Below, one piece after another: positions 51,376 to 60,670 of a DNA stretch of 64,000 bases; position 1 is the stretch's first letter; each line of letters starts with the position of its first letter. The stretch covers positions 434,001 through 498,000 of the forward strand of contig NZ_CP100426.1 of the NCBI RefSeq assembly GCF_023151555.2, written 5' to 3'. The notes beneath the pieces were generated by a model, which was not told where the DNA came from, ran no database searches, and saw only the letters and a list, made by a program, of their open reading frames with translations. Source of the DNA: Photobacterium sp. CCB-ST2H9. Its GTDB lineage: Bacteria > Pseudomonadota > Gammaproteobacteria > Enterobacterales > Vibrionaceae. Position numbers and translations under genes: made by a program.

Positions 51376-53916
51376 ATGCGTAAAACCCTTATTCATACAG
51401 CTGTTGTGGTTGGGCTCGGAAGCCCGTTGTCCGCATTTGCTGTGGATTGTACCTCTTTAACATTATGGGCCAGTGATACGGCATATAACGGTGGTGCTCA
51501 GGTGCAGCACATGGAGAATGCTTATCAGGCCAATTGGTGGAATCAGGGTAAGGATCCTGTCCAGTATTCGGATCCTTATGAAGAATGGTCGCTGATTGGT
51601 GCCTGTGATGCAGCCGGAGGAAATCAGCCTCCAACAGTGGCGATCACATCTCCCCTGAACAATGCTCAGTTCGGGGTGAATCAGACGATCACGCTGACCG
51701 CAGATGCATCAGACTCTGATGGCCAGGTAACCGATGTTACTTTCCAGGTTGATGGCAGTGTCGTCGGGATTGATGATACAGCGCCTTACTCCGTTTCTTG
51801 GAATACGGTTGAAGGCAACCATACGGTGACGGCTGTGGTCACTGATAATCAGGGAGCCAGCCGGACAGATGCCGTGTCTGTCATTGTCAAGGCGGAAGGG
51901 AACAATCAGCCGCCAAGTGTGGCACTGACAAATCCGACAGCGTCATCGCAGATTGCAGAAAGTGACGTGGTCACGCTAAGTGCAAATGCAACCGATCAGG
52001 ATGGTACCGTCACTGCGGTTGAGTTTTATGTGGATGACCAGCTGGTGGGTTCAGCAAATGCAGCACCTTTTCAGGTGAACTGGACAGCAACTGCCGGTAC
52101 CCATGAATTCAAGTCCAAAGCCATCGATGATGCAGGAGCGGTCACCTGGAGCGCTGTGGTGACCGTGGCTGTTTCCGGTGCTTCGTCCGGTGGATGTGCC
52201 GGGGTACCAGTCTATAAAGCAGGGACCAGCTATCAGGCTGGCGATATCGTTCAGAACGTTAATTACAAATACCGCTGTGATGTTGCCGGCTGGTGTTCAT
52301 CTGACTCTGCATGGGCCTATGAGCCGGGCACTGGTTTGTATTGGTCTGATGCCTGGACAGCGCAGGGGATATGTGCAGTTGTGCCAACAGTGACATTTAC
52401 GGCTCCGGCTGACAATGCAACTGTCCTTCAGGGTGACGTTGTCACTCTATCGGTGGATGCCACCGATGCTGATGGTTCAGTGACCCAAGTTGAGTTCTTC
52501 GCTGGCGGTCAGAGTCTGGGCGCAGACATTTCAGCACCATTTGAAATGTCGTGGACAGCGGTCGGTGCAGGTGCGGTCAATCTTTCTGCTATCGCCACAG
52601 ATAATGAGGGGAATACAGGTCACGCAGGTGTGCTGGTCAATGTCAGTGATGCGCCTTTGGTGGTCACGCTGACGTCTCCGGCATCCGGAACATCTGTTGG
52701 TTTAGGCAAATCAGTCGCGGTTTCAGCCGATGCTGCGTCGCTGAACAGTACGGTCAGTCAGGTCGATTTTCTGGTGAACGGTACCGTCATTGCCACTGAT
52801 ATGACGTTACCTTACAGCACCAACTGGACGCCGGGTGCAGTGGGGAATTATACCGTGTCCGCCAAAGTAACCGATGCGAGCGGATTGAGTGTGATTTCTT
52901 CGGCTGCCACAGTGAAAGTTTTGTCACAATCGGTGAAGAAACATAAGCTGATTGGTTACTGGCACAATTTTGTGAATGGCGCGGGATGTCCGATAAACCT
53001 GAGCGATATGTCAGATGCCTGGGATGTCATTGACATTGCCTTTGCCGAGAATGATCGTGGCAGTAACGGAACAGTGCATTTCAATTTGTACAGTGGTGAT
53101 ATTCACAGCAGTTGTCCGGCACTTGATCCGCAAAAGTTTAAGCAGGATATGGCCGCGTTGCAGGCGCAAGGGAAAAAGTTTGTGCTGTCTCTGGGGGGGG
53201 CAGAAGGAACGATCACGCTCAATACCGATGCCGACGAAGCCCACTTCGTTTCAAGTCTGACGGCGATTATCAACGAATGGGGATTTGACGGACTGGATAT
53301 TGATCTGGAAAGCGGTTCGAACATGGTTCACGGTTCTCAGATTCAGGCGCGATTGCCTCGTGCCCTGAAGCAGATTGAAGCCAATATTGGCGGAGATATG
53401 TATCTGACCATGGCGCCGGAGCATCCTTATGTTCAGGGCGGTATGGTGGCCTACTCAGGGATTTGGGGCGCTTATATTCCGCTCATTAACGAGCTGCGCG
53501 GAACCTTGGATTTGCTGCACGTGCAGTTGTATAACAACGGCGGTTTGCCAAATCCCTACACCACAGGGGCAGCACCAGAAGGCTCGGTGGATATGATGGT
53601 GGCTCAGTCGAAGATGCTGATTGAAGGTTTTACGCTGGCAAATGGGGAGCAGTTTGCACCACTGCGCGATGATCAGGTTGCAATTGGTCTGCCATCAGGC
53701 CCGAGTTCAGCTAACTCCGGTCAGGCACCGACGCAGAATATTCTGAATGCGCTGGATTGTCTGACGGCCGGAACTCACTGTGGTTCTGTTGTCCCGGCCT
53801 TCAATTACCCGAACTATGGCGGTGTGATGACCTGGTCAATTAACTGGGACAAGCACGATGGGTACAATTTCTCTGGTCCCGTCGGGGCTAAACTGGATGC
53901 CATGAACGCTCAGTAA
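51376..53916 (+). CDS. chiA: Secreted chitinase, GH18, with two chitin-binding and several Ig-like modules
   Basis: An 846-residue secreted enzyme with a signal peptide (1-22). Domain order: a chitin-binding module (about 24-78, CBM5/12-like, NAYQANWWNQGKDP); two PKD/Ig-like repeats (about 85-175 and 178-270, each starting NQPP); a second chitin-binding module (about 275-335, YQAGDIVQNVNYKYRC); two more Ig-like repeats (about 337-428, 430-520); then GH18 (about 525-846). The catalytic motif DGLDIDLE is at 638-645 with acid/base Glu645. It degrades chitin to oligosaccharides. Length and layout match V. cholerae ChiA-1 as I recall. The symbol is by similarity. A terminator follows. Confidence 0.92.
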   Translation: MRKTLIHTAVVVGLGSPLSAFAVDCTSLTLWASDTAYNGGAQVQHMENAYQANWWNQGKDPVQYSDPYEEWSLIGACDAAGGNQPPTVAITSPLNNAQFGVNQTITLTADASDSDGQVTDVTFQVDGSVVGIDDTAPYSVSWNTVEGNHTVTAVVTDNQGASRTDAVSVIVKAEGNNQPPSVALTNPTASSQIAESDVVTLSANATDQDGTVTAVEFYVDDQLVGSANAAPFQVNWTATAGTHEFKSKAIDDAGAVTWSAVVTVAVSGASSGGCAGVPVYKAGTSYQAGDIVQNVNYKYRCDVAGWCSSDSAWAYEPGTGLYWSDAWTAQGICAVVPTVTFTAPADNATVLQGDVVTLSVDATDADGSVTQVEFFAGGQSLGADISAPFEMSWTAVGAGAVNLSAIATDNEGNTGHAGVLVNVSDAPLVVTLTSPASGTSVGLGKSVAVSADAASLNSTVSQVDFLVNGTVIATDMTLPYSTNWTPGAVGNYTVSAKVTDASGLSVISSAATVKVLSQSVKKHKLIGYWHNFVNGAGCPINLSDMSDAWDVIDIAFAENDRGSNGTVHFNLYSGDIHSSCPALDPQKFKQDMAALQAQGKKFVLSLGGAEGTITLNTDADEAHFVSSLTAIINEWGFDGLDIDLESGSNMVHGSQIQARLPRALKQIEANIGGDMYLTMAPEHPYVQGGMVAYSGIWGAYIPLINELRGTLDLLHVQLYNNGGLPNPYTTGAAPEGSVDMMVAQSKMLIEGFTLANGEQFAPLRDDQVAIGLPSGPSSANSGQAPTQNILNALDCLTAGTHCGSVVPAFNYPNYGGVMTWSINWDKHDGYNFSGPVGAKLDAMNAQ

Positions 53917-53939
53917 GACAATGTTGAAACAATCATAAG

Positions 53940-53966
53940 CGGGCTGTAGAGCAGCCCGTTTTTTTT
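53940..53966 (+). terminator. Rho-independent terminator after chitinase
   Basis: CGGGCTG at 53940-53946 and CAGCCCG at 53952-53958 with a 5-nt loop and eight T. Confidence 0.92.
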
Positions 53967-53994
53967 CATTCTGCTATCTGCCGGATAAGCTGAG

Positions 53995-54930
53995 TTAATA
54001 GGCTTTAATGTCGGTGACAAATCCTTTGGGTTTCAGTGCCAGAATTGAACACCGGGTGTTTTGTACAATGTCTTCTGCAGTATTGCCCATGATAAATCCG
54101 GGAATCCCTGTTCTTGCCACAGTCCCCATCACCAGCAATTCAATTTGTTCCTGTTCAATCATGTCCGGAATACATTGCTGTGGCATCCCTTTGAGATGGC
54201 ATACTTTCATCGGCCCATGGATTCCTGAGAGCGCAACCAGTGCATTGAATTTCTCAAGGTGCTTTGCTTCTGTTCGCTGAATGGAATGTTCGAGTTCAGA
54301 TTCAGGGACGTGGATAAACGGGTTACTGGAAATCTCTTCGTACGGAAAATCCCAGCAGGAAATGACAATCAGACTTCCGTCACAGTCATTTGCCAGGTCA
54401 CGAGCCGTTTGAAGCAGTGCCACGTCGAGATCTGTTTCTGCCTGACTGTCGCTGTCGGCATCAATCGCAACAGCGACATGGACCTGATGTTGCGGGTGAG
54501 TTATAGGACGGCAAAGCCAGACCGGGCAGGGACACTGACGCAGAAGCTCCATATCCAGTGCTTTCAGGCCACTGTCTGGCTGCATGCGTGCTGCGGTTTT
54601 AATCACCAGATCGAAATCGTCGCGCAGGACACTCTGAATAATCAGGGTGGCCGGTATTTTGCTGCTTTGGGCAACGATTGCAGGCATGATGCTTTGTTGC
54701 GGGGTGGATAATCTGGTCCTGGCTTGTTTCACGAAATTTTTGGTTTTTTCGATGAGTGCTTGTTCCCAGTTTGCCTGATAGCTTTCCAGTGTTTCCGGTA
54801 AGTCCGGGTAAATGATGAATATGGTCAGCTTCCCCTGAAAGGCATCAGCCAGACTGAGCGCCTGTTGAAGGCCCTGTGTTTCATCCTGAATGCCATCGCT
54901 GATGTAAAGAATGTTTTCAAATCGCCGCAT
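53995..54930 (-). CDS. Tandem universal stress protein, UspE-like
   Basis: A 311-residue cytoplasmic protein with two Usp domains (about 1-145 and 148-305). The second has the nucleotide-binding-type ending VMGTVARTGIPGFIMGNTAEDIVQN with CSILALKP, typical of UspE/UspA. E. coli UspE is 316 residues and aids stress survival, adhesion and motility control. The start has GAGGAG 8 nt upstream. It stands alone and converges on the chitinase terminator. Confidence 0.9.
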   Translation of the reverse strand: MRRFENILYISDGIQDETQGLQQALSLADAFQGKLTIFIIYPDLPETLESYQANWEQALIEKTKNFVKQARTRLSTPQQSIMPAIVAQSSKIPATLIIQSVLRDDFDLVIKTAARMQPDSGLKALDMELLRQCPCPVWLCRPITHPQHQVHVAVAIDADSDSQAETDLDVALLQTARDLANDCDGSLIVISCWDFPYEEISSNPFIHVPESELEHSIQRTEAKHLEKFNALVALSGIHGPMKVCHLKGMPQQCIPDMIEQEQIELLVMGTVARTGIPGFIMGNTAEDIVQNTRCSILALKPKGFVTDIKAY

Positions 54931-55104
54931 GACAGAACGCTCCTCAGACAGTGAATCAGCTCCTTTTATCCTAGACGAAAGTCTGAAGTTATCGGGTCAG
55001 CACGTCGAGACGGTTTAATTGAAATAAGAAAACTGCCTTAACTACTTTTGGTTATAACAAATCCTGCTTTCTTAGTGTGAAAGGGTATTTTCCCGCTGGA
55101 GTAC

Positions 55105-55128
55105 ACATCAACAATAATGTGTTGATGT
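55105..55128. promoter_or_regulatory. Inverted repeat before the small membrane protein gene
   Basis: ACATCAACA at 55105-55113 and TGTTGATGT at 55120-55128 are perfectly complementary with a 6-nt spacer, ending 15 bp before the start codon. It could be an operator or a translation-controlling stem. Confidence 0.45.
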
Positions 55129-55143
55129 AATAAGGCAATTGAA

Positions 55144-55344
55144 GTGACGCAGATGGATAAGAAAGTGAAATGGGTGGTGGCTGTACTAGTGCTGACGGTG
55201 GGATCGCTGATGACGTCAGGGATATGGAGTGCATTGCTGAGTCTGACCGCTTTTTCACTGCTTTTTACTCTGGTTGCCAGAAACGCATGGCGTAAGGACA
55301 ACCAGAGTCAGGACAGCACCCCGCAACCTTTTGATCTCGATTGA
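55144..55344 (+). CDS. Small membrane protein of unknown function
   Basis: A 66-residue frame from GTG 55144 (AAGG 8 nt upstream); an ATG three codons in is also possible. Two hydrophobic helices at about 9-28 and 32-48 are followed by a basic then polar tail (ARNAWRKDNQSQDS). I recognise no family. It converges with the YeiH-type gene with a 16-bp gap. The protein-like sequence and ribosome site support it moderately. Confidence 0.6.
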   Translation: MTQMDKKVKWVVAVLVLTVGSLMTSGIWSALLSLTAFSLLFTLVARNAWRKDNQSQDSTPQPFDLD

Positions 55345-55360
55345 CTGCTGGTGATCTTGA

Positions 55361-56320
55361 TTAACTACCGGCAAAGCCAGACAGTATTGCCAGCAGTGAT
55401 CCGCTCCCTATCGTGAACCAGAGCAGAACACCAAGCACGAGTGGTTTCGCTCCTGCAGCGCGCAGTTTCTGCACCGTAATTCCCGCCCCGATCAAAAACA
55501 GACAAACCACAAGCACACGCTTGGAAAGTGAAAAGATTGCCTGGTACAGTTCACTGAATTGCGGCAGCCAGTGTGCGAACAAGATGGCAACACAGTAGTA
55601 CAGGATAAACATGGGGACTGAGATTTTCTTTTCGTTTCCCCGAAATAATAAAGCGCTCAGAAAAGCCAAAGGAATAATCCACAGAGCCCGGGCGAGTTTG
55701 AGTGTGGTTGCGGTGATCAACGCTTCATCGCCGTAGGCGCCCGCCGCCCCGACAACAGAGGATGTATCATGAATGGCAATGGCGGCCCACATTCCGAATT
55801 CATGCTGAGACATATTCAGCAAATGACCGATGGTCGGGAAGATAAACAGGGCAACTGAATTGAGAATAAACACCGTGGCCAATGCGAGTGATGTCTGGTG
55901 ACTGTTCGCCTGAATGGCAGGGGAGACCGCTGCAATAGCACTGCCGCCACAGATAGCGGTTCCAGAAGCAATCAGGTGCCCTGTCTTTTTGTCCAGTCTG
56001 AACAGGCGGGTCAGTAAGACCCCCATGAGTAAAGTAAGCACAATTGAAGCCAGAATTAACCCAAGGCCGGACCGGCTGGCTTCAATGGCAACATCCAGCT
56101 GAATCCCGAATCCCAGACCAATAATTGCAGCAGAAAGAAGTTTCTTGGTGAGAGACGCAACCGGAATATCCGTTGGCACAAAACCTAAGGTTGCGAGCGA
56201 AAATCCAAGGATCAGTGCAACCGGTGAATTGATGACGGGCATCAGACAAACCAGCGCACACAGCCAGAATATCGGATGACGGGTGATCTGTTGTTTAATG
56301 AGAGCGGGTTGGAACAACAT
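55361..56320 (-). CDS. YeiH-family (UPF0324) membrane protein
   Basis: A 319-residue inner-membrane protein with about ten hydrophobic helices. Family-conserved segments are [19 protein letters not shown], the [18 protein letters not shown] pore-like motif with Cys, and [22 protein letters not shown]. These belong to the YeiH/UPF0324 family of predicted anion (sulfate) exporters. ATG 56320 is preferred over a GTG at 56335; neither has a strong ribosome site. In E. coli the yeiH gene is beside a LysR regulator; none is present here. The substrate is not proven. Confidence 0.88.
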   Translation of the reverse strand: MLFQPALIKQQITRHPIFWLCALVCLMPVINSPVALILGFSLATLGFVPTDIPVASLTKKLLSAAIIGLGFGIQLDVAIEASRSGLGLILASIVLTLLMGVLLTRLFRLDKKTGHLIASGTAICGGSAIAAVSPAIQANSHQTSLALATVFILNSVALFIFPTIGHLLNMSQHEFGMWAAIAIHDTSSVVGAAGAYGDEALITATTLKLARALWIIPLAFLSALLFRGNEKKISVPMFILYYCVAILFAHWLPQFSELYQAIFSLSKRVLVVCLFLIGAGITVQKLRAAGAKPLVLGVLLWFTIGSGSLLAILSGFAGS

Positions 56321-56454
56321 GTTTAAACAGCACACGAATAAGGGTGGCTGGAGTATACCTTGTTCTGACGCTGAAATTCACTGTAAGATCTGAGTGTTGA
56401 AAGGTTGACTGCAAAAAAATTGGTTCCACCGAAACTTGTCGGTGTCGCCGGGGA

Positions 56455-56778
56455 CTATTTTTTCACCCAGAGTCCGCTGGCGTTCTGGTAGAAATGTCCC
56501 GGCTCGGTTCTGTCGATTGCTTTCTTATAGGCGAGTCGCGTGACTTCAGACAGCGTCAGACCGTGAGATACGGCAATACGCTGATAACTCTCTTTCCGTT
56601 CTTTGTTGACTTCCAGGATCAACTGGCGAATCTCTGTGGTGGGTGACAGTGTCACGGCTGCAACGTATCCGGTATTGGCTTCACCGACGAGCCCCTGCGC
56701 TTTGGCTTGCTGTAAATCAATGGCAAGCACATTGGCGCAAAAGAAAAGAATGGCAAAATAAGTCAGCATACGTTTCAT
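56455..56778 (-). CDS. ydbL: YdbL-family periplasmic protein (DUF1318)
   Basis: A 107-residue protein with a signal peptide (1-19). The mature domain, AKAQGLVGEANTGYVAAV with RQLILEVNKERKESYQRIAVS, matches DUF1318/YdbL. In E. coli YdbL regulates the YdbH-YnbE bridge by binding YnbE. It is the last gene of the ydbH-ynbE-ydbL operon, 18 bp after ynbE. GGGGAG precedes the ATG. Confidence 0.93.
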   Translation of the reverse strand: MKRMLTYFAILFFCANVLAIDLQQAKAQGLVGEANTGYVAAVTLSPTTEIRQLILEVNKERKESYQRIAVSHGLTLSEVTRLAYKKAIDRTEPGHFYQNASGLWVKK

Positions 56779-56796
56779 GACTGGCTCCCCGCCTTG

Positions 56797-57012
56797 TCAG
56801 AAGACTTCGTCATCACTGAATAGGTCATCAATTTCCTTATCAACTTTAATGCGAATTTCATGCTCTATTTTGACATTCAGATTCACTTCAATCGGCTTAT
56901 CCGATGCAGCAACCTGAACCGTTGGTGTACAACCAGTTACCCCGAAAGCTGAGAAGACGAGTATTGCTGCCAAACAGCCTGTCATGCAGTAATACTTTAA
57001 CTGAATATCCAT
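56797..57012 (-). CDS. ynbE: YnbE-like lipoprotein
   Basis: A 71-residue outer-membrane lipoprotein from ATG 57012. The signal peptide ends FGVTGC, with Cys28 as the lipidated residue (GVTGC is an imperfect lipobox). The mature part is a short beta segment, KPIEVNLNVKIEHEIRIKVD, that in E. coli extends the YdbH beta-groove to the outer membrane. Position between ydbH and ydbL confirms the identity. The operon order here is ydbH, ynbE, ydbL. Confidence 0.9.
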   Translation of the reverse strand: MDIQLKYYCMTGCLAAILVFSAFGVTGCTPTVQVAASDKPIEVNLNVKIEHEIRIKVDKEIDDLFSDDEVF

Positions 57013-57059
57013 GGGCTTCGACCTTTTCAAGTCATTTGCAACAAATTTCAGCGCAAAAT

Positions 57060-60000
57060 CTATTTTTCGAGACCAAGTTGCTTCACAAACATGCGCTCGA
57101 ACTCAGAGGCATTAATTGTATTCAGCGTTTTGATCAGGGCCGGGATGTCATCTTGTATGTTCAGGTTGATGTTGACCGGTCTGCCATGCAGGAAGTCTGG
57201 GTTGTGGCCTTTGAACCTTGAACTGGCATTTAATTGACCATCCTTTGAATAGTCTATATCAATGGCAAGAGAGTCGTATTGATAATTTCTGAGAATCCCG
57301 GCGATGACTTTGAGGCTGTTGGTATTGCCCGATTCGATATTTTCGCCAATCGATGACTCTTGTTTATAGCGTAGAATACCGCCGGGACTTCTTGAAAATA
57401 AAGTACCTTTTTTGATGACGGGTTTGCCGTCTTCAATTTGGATGGGCAGCATACCGTCCAGCAATCCGGTGAGTTCGACATCTTTTGCGTTAAATAAATC
57501 CATTAATTTCTTAAGACTGAGACGCTGGATCCGCAAGGGAATCACATCAATATTCGTCAAAGAATGACTGGTCACCCCCTGGGTACTGAGATAGCCGCCC
57601 AATACTCTCGCACTTGCCCTGTGAAGGGCATAATCAGGTTTACGGGTATCAAACTCGCCGTTCAGGGTAATGTCCTGAAATAAGGTTCCGGCAAAGAGCC
57701 AGCCGTTATGCACCGTCAGGGGATGACGACTCCGGATGGTGTTGTTGTAAATCAGGCTGGTAAACGACAGATTCAGATCAGCAAAATGGACATCCTTAAA
57801 ACGACCATTCAGGTGTTCAGTGAAGACATCCAGTGAGCCGGACCATAATTGATTATCGAGAGTCAGATCTGCAATGACAGTCAGATTGCCGTTATTGAGA
57901 TCCAGCCGGGCGGGAAGTTGAGGCAAGTAAAATTTCTGGAGACTTTGTTTTCCGGAGAAGGTTAAACGCTGGGGGAAAATCTGAAAGCGGGTTTTCCCCG
58001 TTGGTATGGCTGATGTGATTCTGAAGTGAAGAATCGGAGAACTTTTTGCTGTGCTGAAACGGCCTGTGACTCCTATTTGGTCAGGACTCGTGGTCAGTGA
58101 ACCATGACTCCTGACGGCCGGGAAGGGTTGGGCATTCAGGCTGAAGGTCAGGTCGGCTTCATATTCACTGTTGAATGCCCACTGGTCTCGGGTCAGTTCT
58201 GCCCGGAGTCGATTCAGAGTGAGCGTCAGATTTCCTGTGGCATGCTGAACTGGCTGACGTGTGCGTCGGGTCGTCTGTTTAGGCTCGACAGGGTGAGTAC
58301 TGCTGAAGTCTGCATTCAGCTCAAGGGGAAGCTGTTCAGTTTCAATGTGCCATGACGTCAGCGGTGCCTGTTCTGTCAGGGGAGAAGTCAGCCTGATTTC
58401 CGAAGCACTGAATTCAGGCCGGTTCAGAATGTTGTTCTGATGCTCTGCTGTATCGGGCAAGGTGATACGCTCTGCGTGGGCTTTCAGATCAGAAATCGTC
58501 ATTTGCAGAACATTCGTTTTTATCTGTGCCTGAATCCTTTGCGACATTTCAATGGATTGTGCCGCGACTGGCCCGATTTTCAGAAGCTTTGTAGCCGCCG
58601 TAACCGTACTGCCTGCTTCACAACTGAGGGTATTCAGCCAGTCGTTTGACGGTTCCGGATAGGGGATGTGGCAAGTCAGCGCAGTCAGATCAATTTGAGT
58701 TTGAACGTCAGGACTTTTGCTTGAGATAGCCAGTTGTTCCTGTGCCGCAAGACTCATCAGTGCTTGTTTGGAATTCAATTGCAGCTCCCAGCGCCATGTC
58801 CCGTCATGCGTCATGTTTATCCGGGCAGGATCTTGTTCGCGACGATTGGCTGTTTTCGAAGGGGTGCCGTCGGGCCTTGTAAAGGCAATGTGTTCAGGTC
58901 CCTGTACTTCAATCTGATAATGCCAGTCAAACGGCTCTGATGCCTGAGTGGCTTGAGTTTGTGTGTGCTCTGAATGGATGCGCTCTGCTTTGACGGAAAG
59001 CGTCTGTGTTTTTGAATCTTCAACATGAATATCACTGATATTGAACTTGTGCATGATTTTAGTGACATTGTCACTTATGCATGCGATTTGCTGGGGAACA
59101 TCCGAGGAAAATTGCCAATTCGCATCGCAGGCCAGCAGGGGGGGCTGTGTCTTATCCGCTCCGGATGCATCCAGAAGCCGAAGTGAAAAAGAAGCGGCCT
59201 GATTGGCAGATGCCAGGAAACGTATATCAAAAGGCAATGCATTGGTTACACCCGCGTTCAGCATTCCTTTCAGTGAAAAATGCGTGCCTTCCTGCGCTTT
59301 GTTCAAAGAGAGTTGAGCGTGTGACAGGTAACCCCGGATGGTCAGCAGATCAACATCAATTTTTTTCGCCGGAAGCTGATAGAGCAGCACGGTGAGTTGC
59401 CCGAGCTGAGGCTGAAACGGTGTCTCAGAAGCAGGTTGGCGGCTGAGCAGGAAAGACGGATTCCAGTCGATTCGTTTGGCACTGGCGGTAAGGCTGTTCG
59501 CGGGCGATGCGAGATCCAGCGTGATGCTCAACTGATCAATGCCCTCATCTGTTGTCTCCTGATTCTCGGTTTGTCCCGGTGTTATCTGCCTGACGGACAT
59601 GTGGAAAGGCTGCGTTGTCTCTGTTTTTTGATAAGAAAAATTCAGGTCTTGAAAGTCAGCCGGATACTTTTCAGTCTGGTTGGCTGCAGGAACCGGCAGG
59701 TTCATTACACCGCGACCCAGATGACCGCTGATCCGAAAGTCGGGCGACGTTGCGACTTCAATCTGGATATCCTGAAGACGTTGTCGGTAACCGGTGTCAG
59801 ACGTCAGGGTGTGAAACTGGGTTTCGGCACTGTTTGCATGAAAGAGAAAACGCCCCTGAGTCAGCGCGCCCTGGCTGACGAATGAGACCTGCTCCAGCAT
59901 GGCATCTTTACCGTTCAGATTCATTTGTCGCAGTTGGGTTCTGAATTGAGGTGAAGGCCTCAGTTTCATTTGCTTGGCTTCAATCCGCCAGCGTTCTTGA

Positions 60001-60311
60001 GCCGAGTCCGAGAGCGTTCTGTCCTCCCGGGAAGGGTTTTGTTTTGAAAGGAGAACGTGGCTGAGCTCAATTTTCGTTTCATGGATGTTGATCGTCAGCA
60101 GTTTGACCGACAGACCGTGCTGGGATACACCAATGCCAGAAATGGCATGTAACTGAATGCCCTGTGCGGTCAGCCAGAATGTGGTCAGCAGGGCGATGAC
60201 GGTGATGAGGCAAGCACTGATGGTGACCGTCAGTAAGACCCCCCGCCGGATACGACGCAGGTACAATCTTGTTCGGATTTGCTTGCCAGCAGCATGGTTG
60301 TCAGAGGACAT
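57060..60311 (-). CDS. ydbH: YdbH, AsmA-like intermembrane phospholipid transport protein
   Basis: A 1083-residue inner-membrane-anchored periplasmic protein. One membrane helix is near residues 26-48; the rest is a long beta-rich groove rich in Thr, Gln and Ser, as in TamB/YhdP/YdbH proteins. With TamB and YhdP, E. coli YdbH moves phospholipids between membranes, docking onto YnbE. E. coli YdbH is 879 residues, so this one is about 200 longer. The C-terminal part (about 880-1080), with TLNGEFDTRKPDYALHRASA and LDGMLPIQIEDGKPVIKKG, is the conserved dicarboxylate-type end of the family. First gene of the operon. Confidence 0.88.
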   Translation of the reverse strand: MSSDNHAAGKQIRTRLYLRRIRRGVLLTVTISACLITVIALLTTFWLTAQGIQLHAISGIGVSQHGLSVKLLTINIHETKIELSHVLLSKQNPSREDRTLSDSAQERWRIEAKQMKLRPSPQFRTQLRQMNLNGKDAMLEQVSFVSQGALTQGRFLFHANSAETQFHTLTSDTGYRQRLQDIQIEVATSPDFRISGHLGRGVMNLPVPAANQTEKYPADFQDLNFSYQKTETTQPFHMSVRQITPGQTENQETTDEGIDQLSITLDLASPANSLTASAKRIDWNPSFLLSRQPASETPFQPQLGQLTVLLYQLPAKKIDVDLLTIRGYLSHAQLSLNKAQEGTHFSLKGMLNAGVTNALPFDIRFLASANQAASFSLRLLDASGADKTQPPLLACDANWQFSSDVPQQIACISDNVTKIMHKFNISDIHVEDSKTQTLSVKAERIHSEHTQTQATQASEPFDWHYQIEVQGPEHIAFTRPDGTPSKTANRREQDPARINMTHDGTWRWELQLNSKQALMSLAAQEQLAISSKSPDVQTQIDLTALTCHIPYPEPSNDWLNTLSCEAGSTVTAATKLLKIGPVAAQSIEMSQRIQAQIKTNVLQMTISDLKAHAERITLPDTAEHQNNILNRPEFSASEIRLTSPLTEQAPLTSWHIETEQLPLELNADFSSTHPVEPKQTTRRTRQPVQHATGNLTLTLNRLRAELTRDQWAFNSEYEADLTFSLNAQPFPAVRSHGSLTTSPDQIGVTGRFSTAKSSPILHFRITSAIPTGKTRFQIFPQRLTFSGKQSLQKFYLPQLPARLDLNNGNLTVIADLTLDNQLWSGSLDVFTEHLNGRFKDVHFADLNLSFTSLIYNNTIRSRHPLTVHNGWLFAGTLFQDITLNGEFDTRKPDYALHRASARVLGGYLSTQGVTSHSLTNIDVIPLRIQRLSLKKLMDLFNAKDVELTGLLDGMLPIQIEDGKPVIKKGTLFSRSPGGILRYKQESSIGENIESGNTNSLKVIAGILRNYQYDSLAIDIDYSKDGQLNASSRFKGHNPDFLHGRPVNINLNIQDDIPALIKTLNTINASEFERMFVKQLGLEK

Positions 60312-60670
60312 ATCGGCTCAAGCGTTGAAGACAGACTTATGGTGCTTTCTTTACAAGCATAATCCGAAGCTCAGATGAATGTGGAAATTTGAACGGTGTC
60401 ATGACGATTTGGCACGTGAATTGGCGGGAATCAGAGGGCCGGGATTCTTATCATGCAATCAATCATTTACACCGATATTTTTTATCGTTTTTTTACGGCT
60501 TTCTTCGGTAGGAACTGATGCATACTGATCTCAAACCAGAATTATGTGCTTTATGTTGTTTATGGTTAGTGAATCGTATTGATTGAGGCCGGGTGCGGGG
60601 ATTGCATAAATAATTTAAACCTGCGACAAATAAGTTCATTACTATAAAAAACTACAAAGGACGTATTTGA
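60312..60670. other. Divergent intergenic region
   Basis: A 359-bp gap between ydbH (minus) and the Nramp-like gene (plus). It must contain both promoters. It is AT-rich near 60480-60500 and 60600-60650. I see no strong inverted repeat, RNA gene, or recognisable MntR- or Fur-type box. Confidence 0.35.
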
